NCBI GenBank assembly: GCA_025450815.1 | Contig: JANWLO010000005.1 | Coordinates: forward strand, 1-33,141 | Direction: 5' to 3' | DNA: 33,141 nt | DNA from: Gemmatimonadaceae bacterium | GTDB taxonomy: Bacteria > Gemmatimonadota > Gemmatimonadetes > Gemmatimonadales > Gemmatimonadaceae | Part shown: positions 1-6,818 of the stretch, one piece after another | Position numbering within the stretch: position 1 is the stretch's first letter | How the letters are laid out: each line of letters opens with the position of its first letter | Position numbers and translations under genes: made by a program | Notes under the pieces: model-generated | What the model was told of the DNA's origin: nothing | What the model saw: the letters and a program-made list of their open reading frames with translations, nothing else | The model's database searches: none

Positions 1-936
1 ATCGGGCTATGGATTCCGGCCATCGTGCTCGTGGGGATGGGAGTTGCCGCGGCGTTTCTGGTCGGGTCGGCGACGCCGTTCACCTCCCATTCATTCGTGC
101 CAAGCACGCATTTGAAGGACATCATCTTCTGGTCGACGATCGCGTTCTCGCTCAGCGGCGTGGAGAGCGCGTCGATGCTCGGCGACGAGATCGAGAATGC
201 GCGCCGCAACATTCCGCGTGCGCTGCTGCTCGCGGGTGCGTTGATTACGGTGATCTACATCGCCACGACCGTTGCGATGATGCTCGCGCTCCCGACGCAG
301 CAGATCGAGAACATGCAGGGGATCATGCACGCAATCACACTCGTTGCCACGCGCATCGGGATTCCATGGATAGCAGCAGGGATGGCGCTGCTCATCACCG
401 TGGGCGGGCTCGGCCAGGCGGGCGCGTGGTTCGCGGCGGCAGCGCGACTCCCATTCGTGATCGGCATCGATCACCTGCTGCCGCGTGCGTTCGGCAAGAT
501 TCATCCGAAGTGGGGCTCGCCGTACGTGTCGCTGCTCATGCAGGCCGGGATCGCCGCGCTGCTGATTTTCGCCGGGCAGGCAGGGACGACCGTGGAAGGC
601 GCCTACAACGTTCTCGTGAGCATGTCGATCATCGCGTACTTCATTCCATACTTGTTCATGTTCGCGGCGCTGATCAAACTGCAGCGGGAGCCTGCGGGGC
701 CCGAAGTGATTCGAATTCCTGGCGGCCGTCCCGTAGCCATCACGGTCGCGACGGTGGGTTTCACGACCACTGCGATCTCGATTTGTCTCGCCGTGCTGCC
801 CGCGTCGGATGAAACAAACAAGCCGCTGGCCGTCTTCAAGATCGTCGGACTGACAATGGCGCTGCTGGCGATCGGCATCGCCCTTTATCTCCTGGGACGC
901 CGTCGTCAGCGCATTCACCTCGTGGGGAGCTCATGA
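1..936 (+). CDS. Amino acid permease, APC family (C-terminal part, cut by window edge)
   Basis: The reading frame is open from base 1, so the 5' end lies outside the window and 311 C-terminal residues are visible. The fragment is a string of hydrophobic helices. It carries the APC-superfamily signature around residues 45-70 (SGVESASMLGDEIENARRN, then IPRAL), which in this family sits in a substrate-binding transmembrane helix and the loop after it. The last helices end in a short basic tail (LLGRRRQRIH). Family knowledge: a proton- or cation-coupled amino-acid or polyamine transporter of the inner membrane. Substrate cannot be read from this part. The stop codon overlaps the start of the next gene by 4 bp (ATGA), so the two are probably translated together. 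Confidence 0.88.
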   Translation: MGLWIPAIVLVGMGVAAAFLVGSATPFTSHSFVPSTHLKDIIFWSTIAFSLSGVESASMLGDEIENARRNIPRALLLAGALITVIYIATTVAMMLALPTQQIENMQGIMHAITLVATRIGIPWIAAGMALLITVGGLGQAGAWFAAAARLPFVIGIDHLLPRAFGKIHPKWGSPYVSLLMQAGIAALLIFAGQAGTTVEGAYNVLVSMSIIAYFIPYLFMFAALIKLQREPAGPEVIRIPGGRPVAITVATVGFTTTAISICLAVLPASDETNKPLAVFKIVGLTMALLAIGIALYLLGRRRQRIHLVGSS

Positions 937-1787
937 AAGTTCTCGTCATCGGTAGCACCGGCACCGTCGGATCCGCGGTCGTGGAGGAGTTGAAGAAGCG
1001 CGGCGCATCCGTCTTCGCGCTCACCCGGAACGCCGAGCGCGTGAAGGATATGCCGTCGGGCGTTACGGGCGTCGTTGGCGATCTGCTCGACCCCGCATCG
1101 CTCGGTGTGTTCAAGGGGATGGATGGTGTGTTCCTGCTCAACCCCGTTGGACCCACGGAGGCGCACGAGGGGTTGATGGCGGTGAACGGTGCGCGCGGCG
1201 CGCACGTGCGCAAGATCGTGTACATGTCGGTACACGATCTCGAGAAGGCGTCGCATCTGCCGCACTTCGGGTGCAAGATCGGCGTCGAGTTCGCCGTGCG
1301 GCACTCCGGCATCCATCACACGATCCTCCGGCCGAACAACTTCTATCAAAACGATTTCTGGATGAAGCAGGCGCTGTTGGAGTACGGCGTGTATCCGCAG
1401 CCGCTGGGGAGCGTCGGGGTCTCGCGCGTGGACGTGCGCGACATCGCTGAGGCGGCCGCGATCGCGCTGACCACCGACAAGCATGATGGTGAGATCTACA
1501 ACCTTGTCGGCCCGGAGGCCGTGACGGGTGAGAGCACCGCCGCCGACTGGTCGCGCGCACTCGGCCGCCCCATCCGCTACGCGGGCGATGATCTCGAGGC
1601 GTGGGAGGCGCAGCAGAAACCATATCTGCCTGCCTCGATGCTGTTCGACTTCAAGCTGATGTACGCGTTTTTCCAGGCGCACGGGCTGAAGGCGACTACG
1701 GGCGACATCGCGCGTCAGGCGGCGCTTCTCGGTCACGCGCCGCGCAAGTTCTCGGACTACGCAACCGAGATGGCCGCGATCTGGTAG
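933..1787 (+). CDS. NmrA-like / atypical SDR NAD(P)-binding protein
   Basis: 284 residues. The N-terminus is a Rossmann dinucleotide fold with the glycine motif GSTGTVG at residues 7-13, typical of atypical (extended-like) short-chain dehydrogenases of the NmrA/HSCARG group. A later stretch (RKIVYMSVHDLEK, then TILRPNNFYQN) matches the part of the family that lines the nucleotide pocket and active-site cleft. There is no classical YxxxK, so it may be a redox sensor or a reductase with an altered site. It starts at an ATG that overlaps the permease stop (ATGA) and is therefore probably co-transcribed with it. Its 3' end faces the Rieske gene with only 3 bp between the stops. The substrate is not evident. 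Confidence 0.85.
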   Translation: MKVLVIGSTGTVGSAVVEELKKRGASVFALTRNAERVKDMPSGVTGVVGDLLDPASLGVFKGMDGVFLLNPVGPTEAHEGLMAVNGARGAHVRKIVYMSVHDLEKASHLPHFGCKIGVEFAVRHSGIHHTILRPNNFYQNDFWMKQALLEYGVYPQPLGSVGVSRVDVRDIAEAAAIALTTDKHDGEIYNLVGPEAVTGESTAADWSRALGRPIRYAGDDLEAWEAQQKPYLPASMLFDFKLMYAFFQAHGLKATTGDIARQAALLGHAPRKFSDYATEMAAIW

Positions 1788-1790
1788 GAG

Positions 1791-2930
1791 CTACTCGCCT
1801 CCACCCTCGCCGTCGCGGCCGAGCGCGTTGAGCACTTCGCGGTCGAAGGCGACGGAGAGACTCTCGCGGCTCGAGTACGGGCCGGGCCGGTAGCCTCGCG
1901 ACTGGATTCCCGCCTGGCTGATCTCGCAGACGTGCCAGTCCTGACGGTTGGTGAGATCCCAGAACGCGATGCCGTCCTCGACGTTCCACGTCTCGTCGCG
2001 CACGCTGTCCGGATGGAAGAGCCACTCACACGTGATGAGTGAGCGATCCGGCGCGGCCGGCGTGATGTAGTGCGCCATCACGTAGTCGGGGTGGAGGCTC
2101 AGGAGCATGTTCGGAAAGATGGAGTAGTAGTAGACGCGCTTGACGTCGTCCTCATTGAGCTCGCCCACCGGCGCGCCGCACGCCTGCCCACTCATCGAGA
2201 GGCTCTCGTGCTGCTCATTGATCACCATGTAACCGCCCAGGAACGGACCTTCGAAGAGGTCGTTCTCGCCGCTGTTCGACGGCGTGATCTTGGTGAGCTG
2301 AGGATGCACGGGCGAGCAGTGGTAGCACTCTGAGTAGTTCTGGAACACGAGTTTCCAGTTCGCCTTCACGTCGTACTCGATCGTGCGCGCGACGGTGAGC
2401 CCCGAAAGGTTGAAGCGCTCGAAGCGCCCGATGAGCGACGCGAACGCTTCCTCGAACGGTTCCGGATTCTCGCTCTGATTGATGAAGAGGAATCCCTCCC
2501 AGCTCGCGATGGGCACACTCACGAGCGAGAAATTCCTCTTGTCGAATCCCTCGATCGAGTCGCTGGTCTGCGCGCCTACGAGCCGGCCGTCGAGCGCGTA
2601 CGTCCAGGCATGATACGGGCACTGGATGGTCTCGGAGAACTTGCCTGATGCCGCCTCGCACATCCGGGCGCCGCGATGTCGGCACGTGTTGTAGTGCGCA
2701 CGGATCTTTCCACTCCGGTCGCGTAGCACGATGATGCTGTCGTTGCCCACCGTGTGAAGGAAGTAGTCGCCGGGATTGGCGATCTTCGATTCGCGCCCGA
2801 TGCACACCCATCGCCGCGCGAAGATTCGCTCGCGCTCCTGCGCGAACAGCTCCGGCGACACGAAGAATTCCTGCGGCAGCGTGTGCGCGCCGGCGATCGG
2901 GATGTCTCGGGTCTTCACGAAAGTCGCCAC
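1791..2930 (-). CDS. Rieske [2Fe-2S] oxygenase alpha subunit, quaternary-ammonium type (CntA/GbcA-like)
   Basis: Taken from a GTG at 2930 (379 residues), because the similarity-like sequence starts at ATFVKTRDIP. An ATG at 3017 would add 29 low-complexity residues and crowd the divergent promoter. The Rieske cluster ligands are C83-x-H85 and C104-x2-H107 (CPYH). The mononuclear iron site is NYSECYHCSPVH, giving E201, H204 and H209, with D331 (NRQDW) as the likely third ligand. The Glu-x2-His-x4-His spacing with a bridging glutamate is what carnitine monooxygenase CntA shows (E205/H208/H213), whereas ring-hydroxylating dioxygenases use Asp. The C-terminal NRQDWHVCEISQAG and RPGPYSSRE pattern also fits choline/betaine/carnitine oxygenases. 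The predicted role is O2-dependent cleavage or demethylation of a quaternary amine. No reductase partner is next to it. Confidence 0.88.
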   Translation of the reverse strand: MATFVKTRDIPIAGAHTLPQEFFVSPELFAQERERIFARRWVCIGRESKIANPGDYFLHTVGNDSIIVLRDRSGKIRAHYNTCRHRGARMCEAASGKFSETIQCPYHAWTYALDGRLVGAQTSDSIEGFDKRNFSLVSVPIASWEGFLFINQSENPEPFEEAFASLIGRFERFNLSGLTVARTIEYDVKANWKLVFQNYSECYHCSPVHPQLTKITPSNSGENDLFEGPFLGGYMVINEQHESLSMSGQACGAPVGELNEDDVKRVYYYSIFPNMLLSLHPDYVMAHYITPAAPDRSLITCEWLFHPDSVRDETWNVEDGIAFWDLTNRQDWHVCEISQAGIQSRGYRPGPYSSRESLSVAFDREVLNALGRDGEGGGE

Positions 2931-2934
2931 GTGT

Positions 2935-2960
2935 GTATCCGGCTGGAGGGAGTGGGATAC
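2935..2960. promoter_or_regulatory. Inverted repeat GTATCC-N14-GGATAC in the divergent promoter region
   Basis: A perfect 6-bp inverted repeat with arms at 2935-2940 and 2955-2960. It sits just upstream of the chosen GTG of the Rieske gene, in the roughly 140-bp space before the divergent amidohydrolase. It could be an operator or a leader hairpin; a chance occurrence cannot be excluded. No clear -35/-10 pair could be assigned here. Confidence 0.25.
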
Positions 2961-3068
2961 GCAAGATGTTGAACGCCCATCGAAGTGGAAAGGGCGCGCG
3001 TGGCCACTGTCGCACATGCGAGCGCGGCGCCATCATCGGGGGGACTAACCCATCATGCCGCCCTTACG

Positions 3069-4412
3069 ATGACCATGCGCACAGCCCTCGCCGCCGTCTT
3101 TACGTTCGTCACGTTCGTCGCCTGCGGCTCTGCCTCCGCGCAGACAGCAGACTACATGACGCCCCCGTATCTGCCTCCCGCGCCCACCGCTGTGACGGTG
3201 ATTCGCGCGGGACGGCTTCTCGACGTGGATCACGGCGCGGTGCTCCGCGACCAGGTGATCGTGGTGCGCGGCGACAAGATCGTCTCGATCGAGTCGGCGC
3301 CCGGTCACGTGCCGGCAGGCGCGAAGATCATCGATCTCTCACGCTACACCGTGTCACCCGGGCTCATCGATTGCCACACGCATCTCGTGGGCGGCGACGA
3401 GTCCGCGAACGCATCTGCACCGCTCGAGCGCTCCGGCGCGCAGGATGTGCTCGACGGCGTGAAGAATGCGCGACGCACGCTGCTCGCCGGCTTCACCACG
3501 GTGCGTGATGTGGGCACCTATCGCGCGTTCGTCGACATCGCGCTCCGCGACGCGATCAACGACGGCATCGTGATGGGACCGCGCATGGCCGTCGCCGGTG
3601 CGTACATCACCGTGAGCAGCGGCGGCGGCGAGGTGACGGGGCTCGCTCCCGACGTGCAGATCCCGGCGGAGATGCGCATGGGTGTGGCGGACACGCCGGA
3701 CGAGGTGCGTCAGCGCGTGCGCGAGATTCTCAATCGCGGCGCCGATGTCATCAAGGTGATCGCTACGGGTGCCGTGCTCACGCCTGGCACCAAGCCCGGC
3801 GTCGAGGAGCTCAGCGAAGAAGAGATCCATGCCGCGGTGACCGAGGCCGCGAAGTACGGCGTGCGCGTCGCCGCGCACGCGCATGGCGCCGAAGGGATCA
3901 AGGCGGCGGTGCGCGCCGGAGTCGCATCGATCGAGCACGGCTCGCTCATCGACGACGAGGGCATCGCGTTGATGAAGGAGAAGGGAACCTACCTCGATGC
4001 GGACATTTACAACGGCGACTACATAGCGTCCGTCGGCAGGCAGCAGGGATGGTCCGCCGAGATTCTCCGCAAGAACGACGAGACGACCGACGCCCAGCGG
4101 CAGGGTTTCCGGAAAGCCGTGGCGGCCGGCGTCAAGATCGCATTCGGCACCGACGCCGGCGTCTACCCTCACGGGCTGAACGCGCGTCAACTCCCGTATA
4201 TGGTGAAGTACGGGCTCACGCCGATGCAGGCGATCCAGGCCGCGACGATCAACTCCGCGACGCTCATCGGATGGCAGGATAAGGTAGGCTCGATCGCGCC
4301 GGGAAAGTCGGCGGACATCATCGCCGTGGAGGGTGATGGACTCGCGGACATCAGCCGCTACACGAACGTCGCGTTCGTGATGAAAACGGGAACGATTTAC
4401 AAGTCACCGTGA
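3069..4412 (+). CDS. Exported metal-dependent amidohydrolase (imidazolonepropionase/prolidase-like)
   Basis: 447 residues from the ATG at 3069; a second ATG two codons on (3075) is equally possible. The N-terminus is a signal peptide (hydrophobic core to about residue 20, cleavage probably near SASAQ). The amidohydrolase TIM barrel shows the metal ligands in order: H103-x-H105 (IDCHTHL), probable carboxylated K229 (DVIKVIATGA), H270 (RVAAHAHG), H290 (IEHGS) and D362 (FGTDAG). The C-terminal IAPGKSADIIAV strand completes the small beta-sandwich. This family hydrolyses amide or ester bonds; close relatives are annotated as Xaa-Pro dipeptidases or imidazolonepropionase-related enzymes, and the substrate cannot be fixed from sequence. 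Export suggests work on peptides or xenobiotics in the periplasm. It is divergent from the Rieske gene. Confidence 0.9.
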   Translation: MTMRTALAAVFTFVTFVACGSASAQTADYMTPPYLPPAPTAVTVIRAGRLLDVDHGAVLRDQVIVVRGDKIVSIESAPGHVPAGAKIIDLSRYTVSPGLIDCHTHLVGGDESANASAPLERSGAQDVLDGVKNARRTLLAGFTTVRDVGTYRAFVDIALRDAINDGIVMGPRMAVAGAYITVSSGGGEVTGLAPDVQIPAEMRMGVADTPDEVRQRVREILNRGADVIKVIATGAVLTPGTKPGVEELSEEEIHAAVTEAAKYGVRVAAHAHGAEGIKAAVRAGVASIEHGSLIDDEGIALMKEKGTYLDADIYNGDYIASVGRQQGWSAEILRKNDETTDAQRQGFRKAVAAGVKIAFGTDAGVYPHGLNARQLPYMVKYGLTPMQAIQAATINSATLIGWQDKVGSIAPGKSADIIAVEGDGLADISRYTNVAFVMKTGTIYKSP

Positions 4413-4510
4413 TGCGCGAACGACCGGGGGTGGCGCGGAGGATCGCGGCGTTCGATCTTTCCGTGCTCACCTGATTCGCGACTCCCCGTTCACCTCTTTC
4501 CGTTCAGTCA

Positions 4511-6103
4511 ATGGCGAACAGCTACGACGTCGTCTTCATCGGCGCGGGTCACAACGCGCTGGTGTGTGCAGCCTACCTCGCGCGCGCGGGCAAGCGTGTA
4601 TGCGTGCTCGAGCGCCGTGAGCTGATCGGAGGCGCGTGCGTGAGCGAGGAGATCTGGCCGGGCTACAAGGTGTCCACGGCGTCCTATGTCAACAGCCTGC
4701 TGCGCCCCGAGATCATCAAGGAGCTCGAGCTGCACCGATTCGGCTTCGAGCTGCTGCCGCGCAGCCCGTCGTCATTCTCGCCATTTCCCGACGGTCGTTC
4801 CCTGATGATGGGACCGGACAAGGAGATGACGCATCGCGAGGTGAGCAAGTTCTCGAAGAAGGACGCGGACGCGCTTCCAAAGTACGAAGCAATGCTGCAG
4901 CGCTGCGCGGACCTGATCGAGCCCACGCTAATGCAGACGCCGCCGAGCCCGTGGAACATGCGCCCGTCGGATCTCGTGCACCTCGCGAAGACGGCGTGGA
5001 AGTTCAAGAAGATGGGACCCGACGGCGCCGCGGCGATCGAGATCCTTACCGGCGCTGCGCGCCCGATCCTCGACCGGTGGTTCGAGTCGGAGAATCTCAA
5101 GGTCACGCTGGCGACGGACGCAGTGATCGGCGCGATGGCGGCGCCGTCGATGCCGGGAACGGCGTACGTTCTCTTTCATCACGTGATGGGCGAGTGCAAC
5201 GGCGTGCGCGGCGTGTGGGGCTACGTGCGCGGTGGCATGGGCGGAATCAGCAACGCCATCGCCGGTGCAGCGAAGGAGAAGGGCGCGGAGATTCGCGTGA
5301 ACGCCGAGGTGGCGAAGGTGCTCGTGAAGGACGGTCGCGCGGCGGGCGTGGTGCTCAAGGACGGCACCGAGATTCGCGCATCGAAGGTTGCCTCGGGCGC
5401 GGATGCGCACGTCACCTTCCTCAAGCTCTGCGACGAGAAGGATCTGCCGGCCGACTTCGTGACCAGCGTGAAGGGACTCGACTACAGTAGCGCGAGTCTC
5501 AAGATCAACGTCGCGCTGAGCGAGCTCCCCAACTTCACCTCGGTTCCGGGCGCGCAGGCGGGCCCGCAGCATCGCGGCACCATCCACATCTCGCCGGACA
5601 TGGATTACATCGAGCGCGCGTTCGACGACGCGAAGTACGGCAAGCCGGCGGCGAACCCGATCCTCGAGTGCACGATTCCCTCGGTGGTGGACTCGACGGT
5701 TGCGCCGGCGGGGCAGCACCTCATGTCGATGTTCATCCAGTACTTCCCGTACAACGTGAAGGGCGCGGACACCCCTGCGGAATACGATGCGGCGAGGGAC
5801 AAGTTCGCCGACCGCTGCTTCGACATCCTCAACGATTACGCGCCCAACTTCAAGAAATCGGTAATCAACCGGCAGGTTCTCTCACCGCGCGACATCGAAC
5901 AGCGTTACGCTCTCACCGGCGGCAACATCATGCAGGGGACGATGTCGCTCTCGAGCCTCGCGTTCATGCGGCCGCTACCGGGCTGGGCGCAGTATCGCAC
6001 GCCGATCAGGAATCTCTATCTCTGCGGCGCCGCCACGCATCCCGGCGGCGGCGTGATGGGCGCGTGCGGCTACAACGCGGCCAAGGAGATTCTCAAGGAC
6101 TAG
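4511..6103 (+). CDS. FAD-dependent oxidoreductase, phytoene-desaturase superfamily, PYROXD2-like
   Basis: 530 residues. The N-terminal FAD-binding Rossmann motif is GAGHNA at residues 11-16, followed by an acidic residue (VLERRELIGGA) that binds the ribose. The C-terminal FAD motif NLYLCGAATHPGGGVMGACG near residues 500-520 is the hallmark of the COG1233/PYROXD2 group rather than of carotenoid desaturases proper. No carotenoid synthesis genes are nearby, so a desaturase role in pigment formation is not supported; the biochemical substrate is unknown. No strong Shine-Dalgarno sequence precedes the ATG. The stop codon TAG (6101-6103) is the first three bases of the inserted 194-bp repeat element described separately, so the present 3' end of this gene was set by that insertion. 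Confidence 0.9.
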   Translation: MANSYDVVFIGAGHNALVCAAYLARAGKRVCVLERRELIGGACVSEEIWPGYKVSTASYVNSLLRPEIIKELELHRFGFELLPRSPSSFSPFPDGRSLMMGPDKEMTHREVSKFSKKDADALPKYEAMLQRCADLIEPTLMQTPPSPWNMRPSDLVHLAKTAWKFKKMGPDGAAAIEILTGAARPILDRWFESENLKVTLATDAVIGAMAAPSMPGTAYVLFHHVMGECNGVRGVWGYVRGGMGGISNAIAGAAKEKGAEIRVNAEVAKVLVKDGRAAGVVLKDGTEIRASKVASGADAHVTFLKLCDEKDLPADFVTSVKGLDYSSASLKINVALSELPNFTSVPGAQAGPQHRGTIHISPDMDYIERAFDDAKYGKPAANPILECTIPSVVDSTVAPAGQHLMSMFIQYFPYNVKGADTPAEYDAARDKFADRCFDILNDYAPNFKKSVINRQVLSPRDIEQRYALTGGNIMQGTMSLSSLAFMRPLPGWAQYRTPIRNLYLCGAATHPGGGVMGACGYNAAKEILKD

Positions 6104-6294
6104 CACGTTGCTGAAAAAGGAAGAAAAAAACAAAAGACAAAAGAGGGACGCAGAGGCGCAGAGGATACGCAGAGCCACAGAGGAAAACCGGCGGGTCGGT
6201 CCCTCATGGAGGAGTTAAACCAACTCCTCCGCATCTCTCAGTTTACCTCTGTGACTCTGTGTCGAGCAGTTCCTGGCTTTTCAGCACCCTGCTA
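6101..6294. mobile_element. MITE-like non-autonomous element, 194 bp, with TIRs and GGAC target duplication
   Basis: The ends form a 17-bp terminal inverted repeat: 6101-6117 (TAGCACGTTGCTGAAAA) against 6278-6294 (TTTTCAGCACCCTGCTA), 15 of 17 matching. Immediately outside are identical 4-bp copies of GGAC at 6097-6100 and 6295-6298, the signature of a target-site duplication. Inside are a second inverted pair (6167-6183 with 6246-6262, 15 of 17) made of CAGAG-type repeats, and a perfect central hairpin. There is no coding sequence, so any movement would need a transposase supplied in trans. The element contributes the stop codon of the upstream gene and ends 16 bp before the next start codon. 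Transcribed, it would fold into one long stem and may act as a transcript-end structure. Confidence 0.75.
6208..6230. repeat. Central perfect hairpin of the MITE-like element
   Basis: GGAGGAGTT at 6208-6216 pairs perfectly with AACTCCTCC at 6222-6230 around a 5-nt loop (AAACC). It marks the centre of the 194-bp element. The left arm contains a Shine-Dalgarno-like GGAGGAG that would be masked in the folded RNA. No T-run follows, so it is not a classical terminator. Confidence 0.7.
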
Positions 6295-6310
6295 GGACGA
6301 GGAATCTCGT

Positions 6311-6817
6311 ATGAGCGCAGGTCGCATGGGAGCGTTTTCGTGGCAGCGCGCCGGCCGGACCATTCTGTGGGCCGGTCTCGTGGCCGGCACGCTCGATCTC
6401 ACGGCGGCGCTCATCGTCTACACACGATCGGGCCCGGCGGCGATTCACTTGCTGCAGTCGATAGCATCCGGTTTGATCGGGAAAGCTGCGATGGACGGCG
6501 GTGGCGCGACGGCGTTGCTCGGGGTCGCCTGTCATTACTTCATCGCAACCTCATGGGCCGCGATTTACTTCGCGGCGAGCCGGCGCATGAGCTTCCTGCT
6601 GGAGCACCCGCTCGTGTCCGGAGTTCTGTACGGGGGCGTGGTCGTCTACGGCGTGATGAATCACATCGTGGTCCCGCTCTCGGCAATTGGTCCCCGCCCG
6701 TTCACGCTACACGGGGCGATCAAGGCCGCCGTCATTCTCGTGGTGTGCATCGGCATACCGATCGCAGTGATAACAACCAGATTCGCCGCTCTCGATTCGA
6801 GAATCGCCGCCGCCTAG
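6311..6817 (+). CDS. Small integral membrane protein, function unknown (possibly YagU/DUF1440-like)
   Basis: 168 residues with about four transmembrane segments (roughly residues 15-35, 65-85, 97-118 and 132-153). The layout, with an N-terminal AGRTILWAGLVAGTLDL stretch and a conserved-looking YGGVVVYGVMNHIVVPLS segment, resembles YagU/DUF1440-type proteins, but I cannot prove membership. The ATG is preceded by GAGGAA at a suitable distance, and that sequence lies directly after the right-hand target duplication of the inserted repeat. If the element and one GGAC copy were removed, this frame would be continuous with the upstream oxidoreductase frame through only four codons. It converges with the next minus-strand gene with a 1-bp gap. 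Confidence 0.75.
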   Translation: MSAGRMGAFSWQRAGRTILWAGLVAGTLDLTAALIVYTRSGPAAIHLLQSIASGLIGKAAMDGGGATALLGVACHYFIATSWAAIYFAASRRMSFLLEHPLVSGVLYGGVVVYGVMNHIVVPLSAIGPRPFTLHGAIKAAVILVVCIGIPIAVITTRFAALDSRIAAA

Positions 6818-6818
6818 C

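Noticed and set aside
4511-6103. Carotenoid (phytoene) desaturase role for the FAD oxidoreductase
   Set aside because: The C-terminal HPGGGVMGACG motif is of the PYROXD2 group, and no crtB/crtE-like genes are nearby.
6790-6802. Palindrome TCTCGA-T-TCGAGA
   Set aside because: It lies inside the end of the membrane protein coding sequence and is explained by codons for LDSR; no sign of regulatory use.
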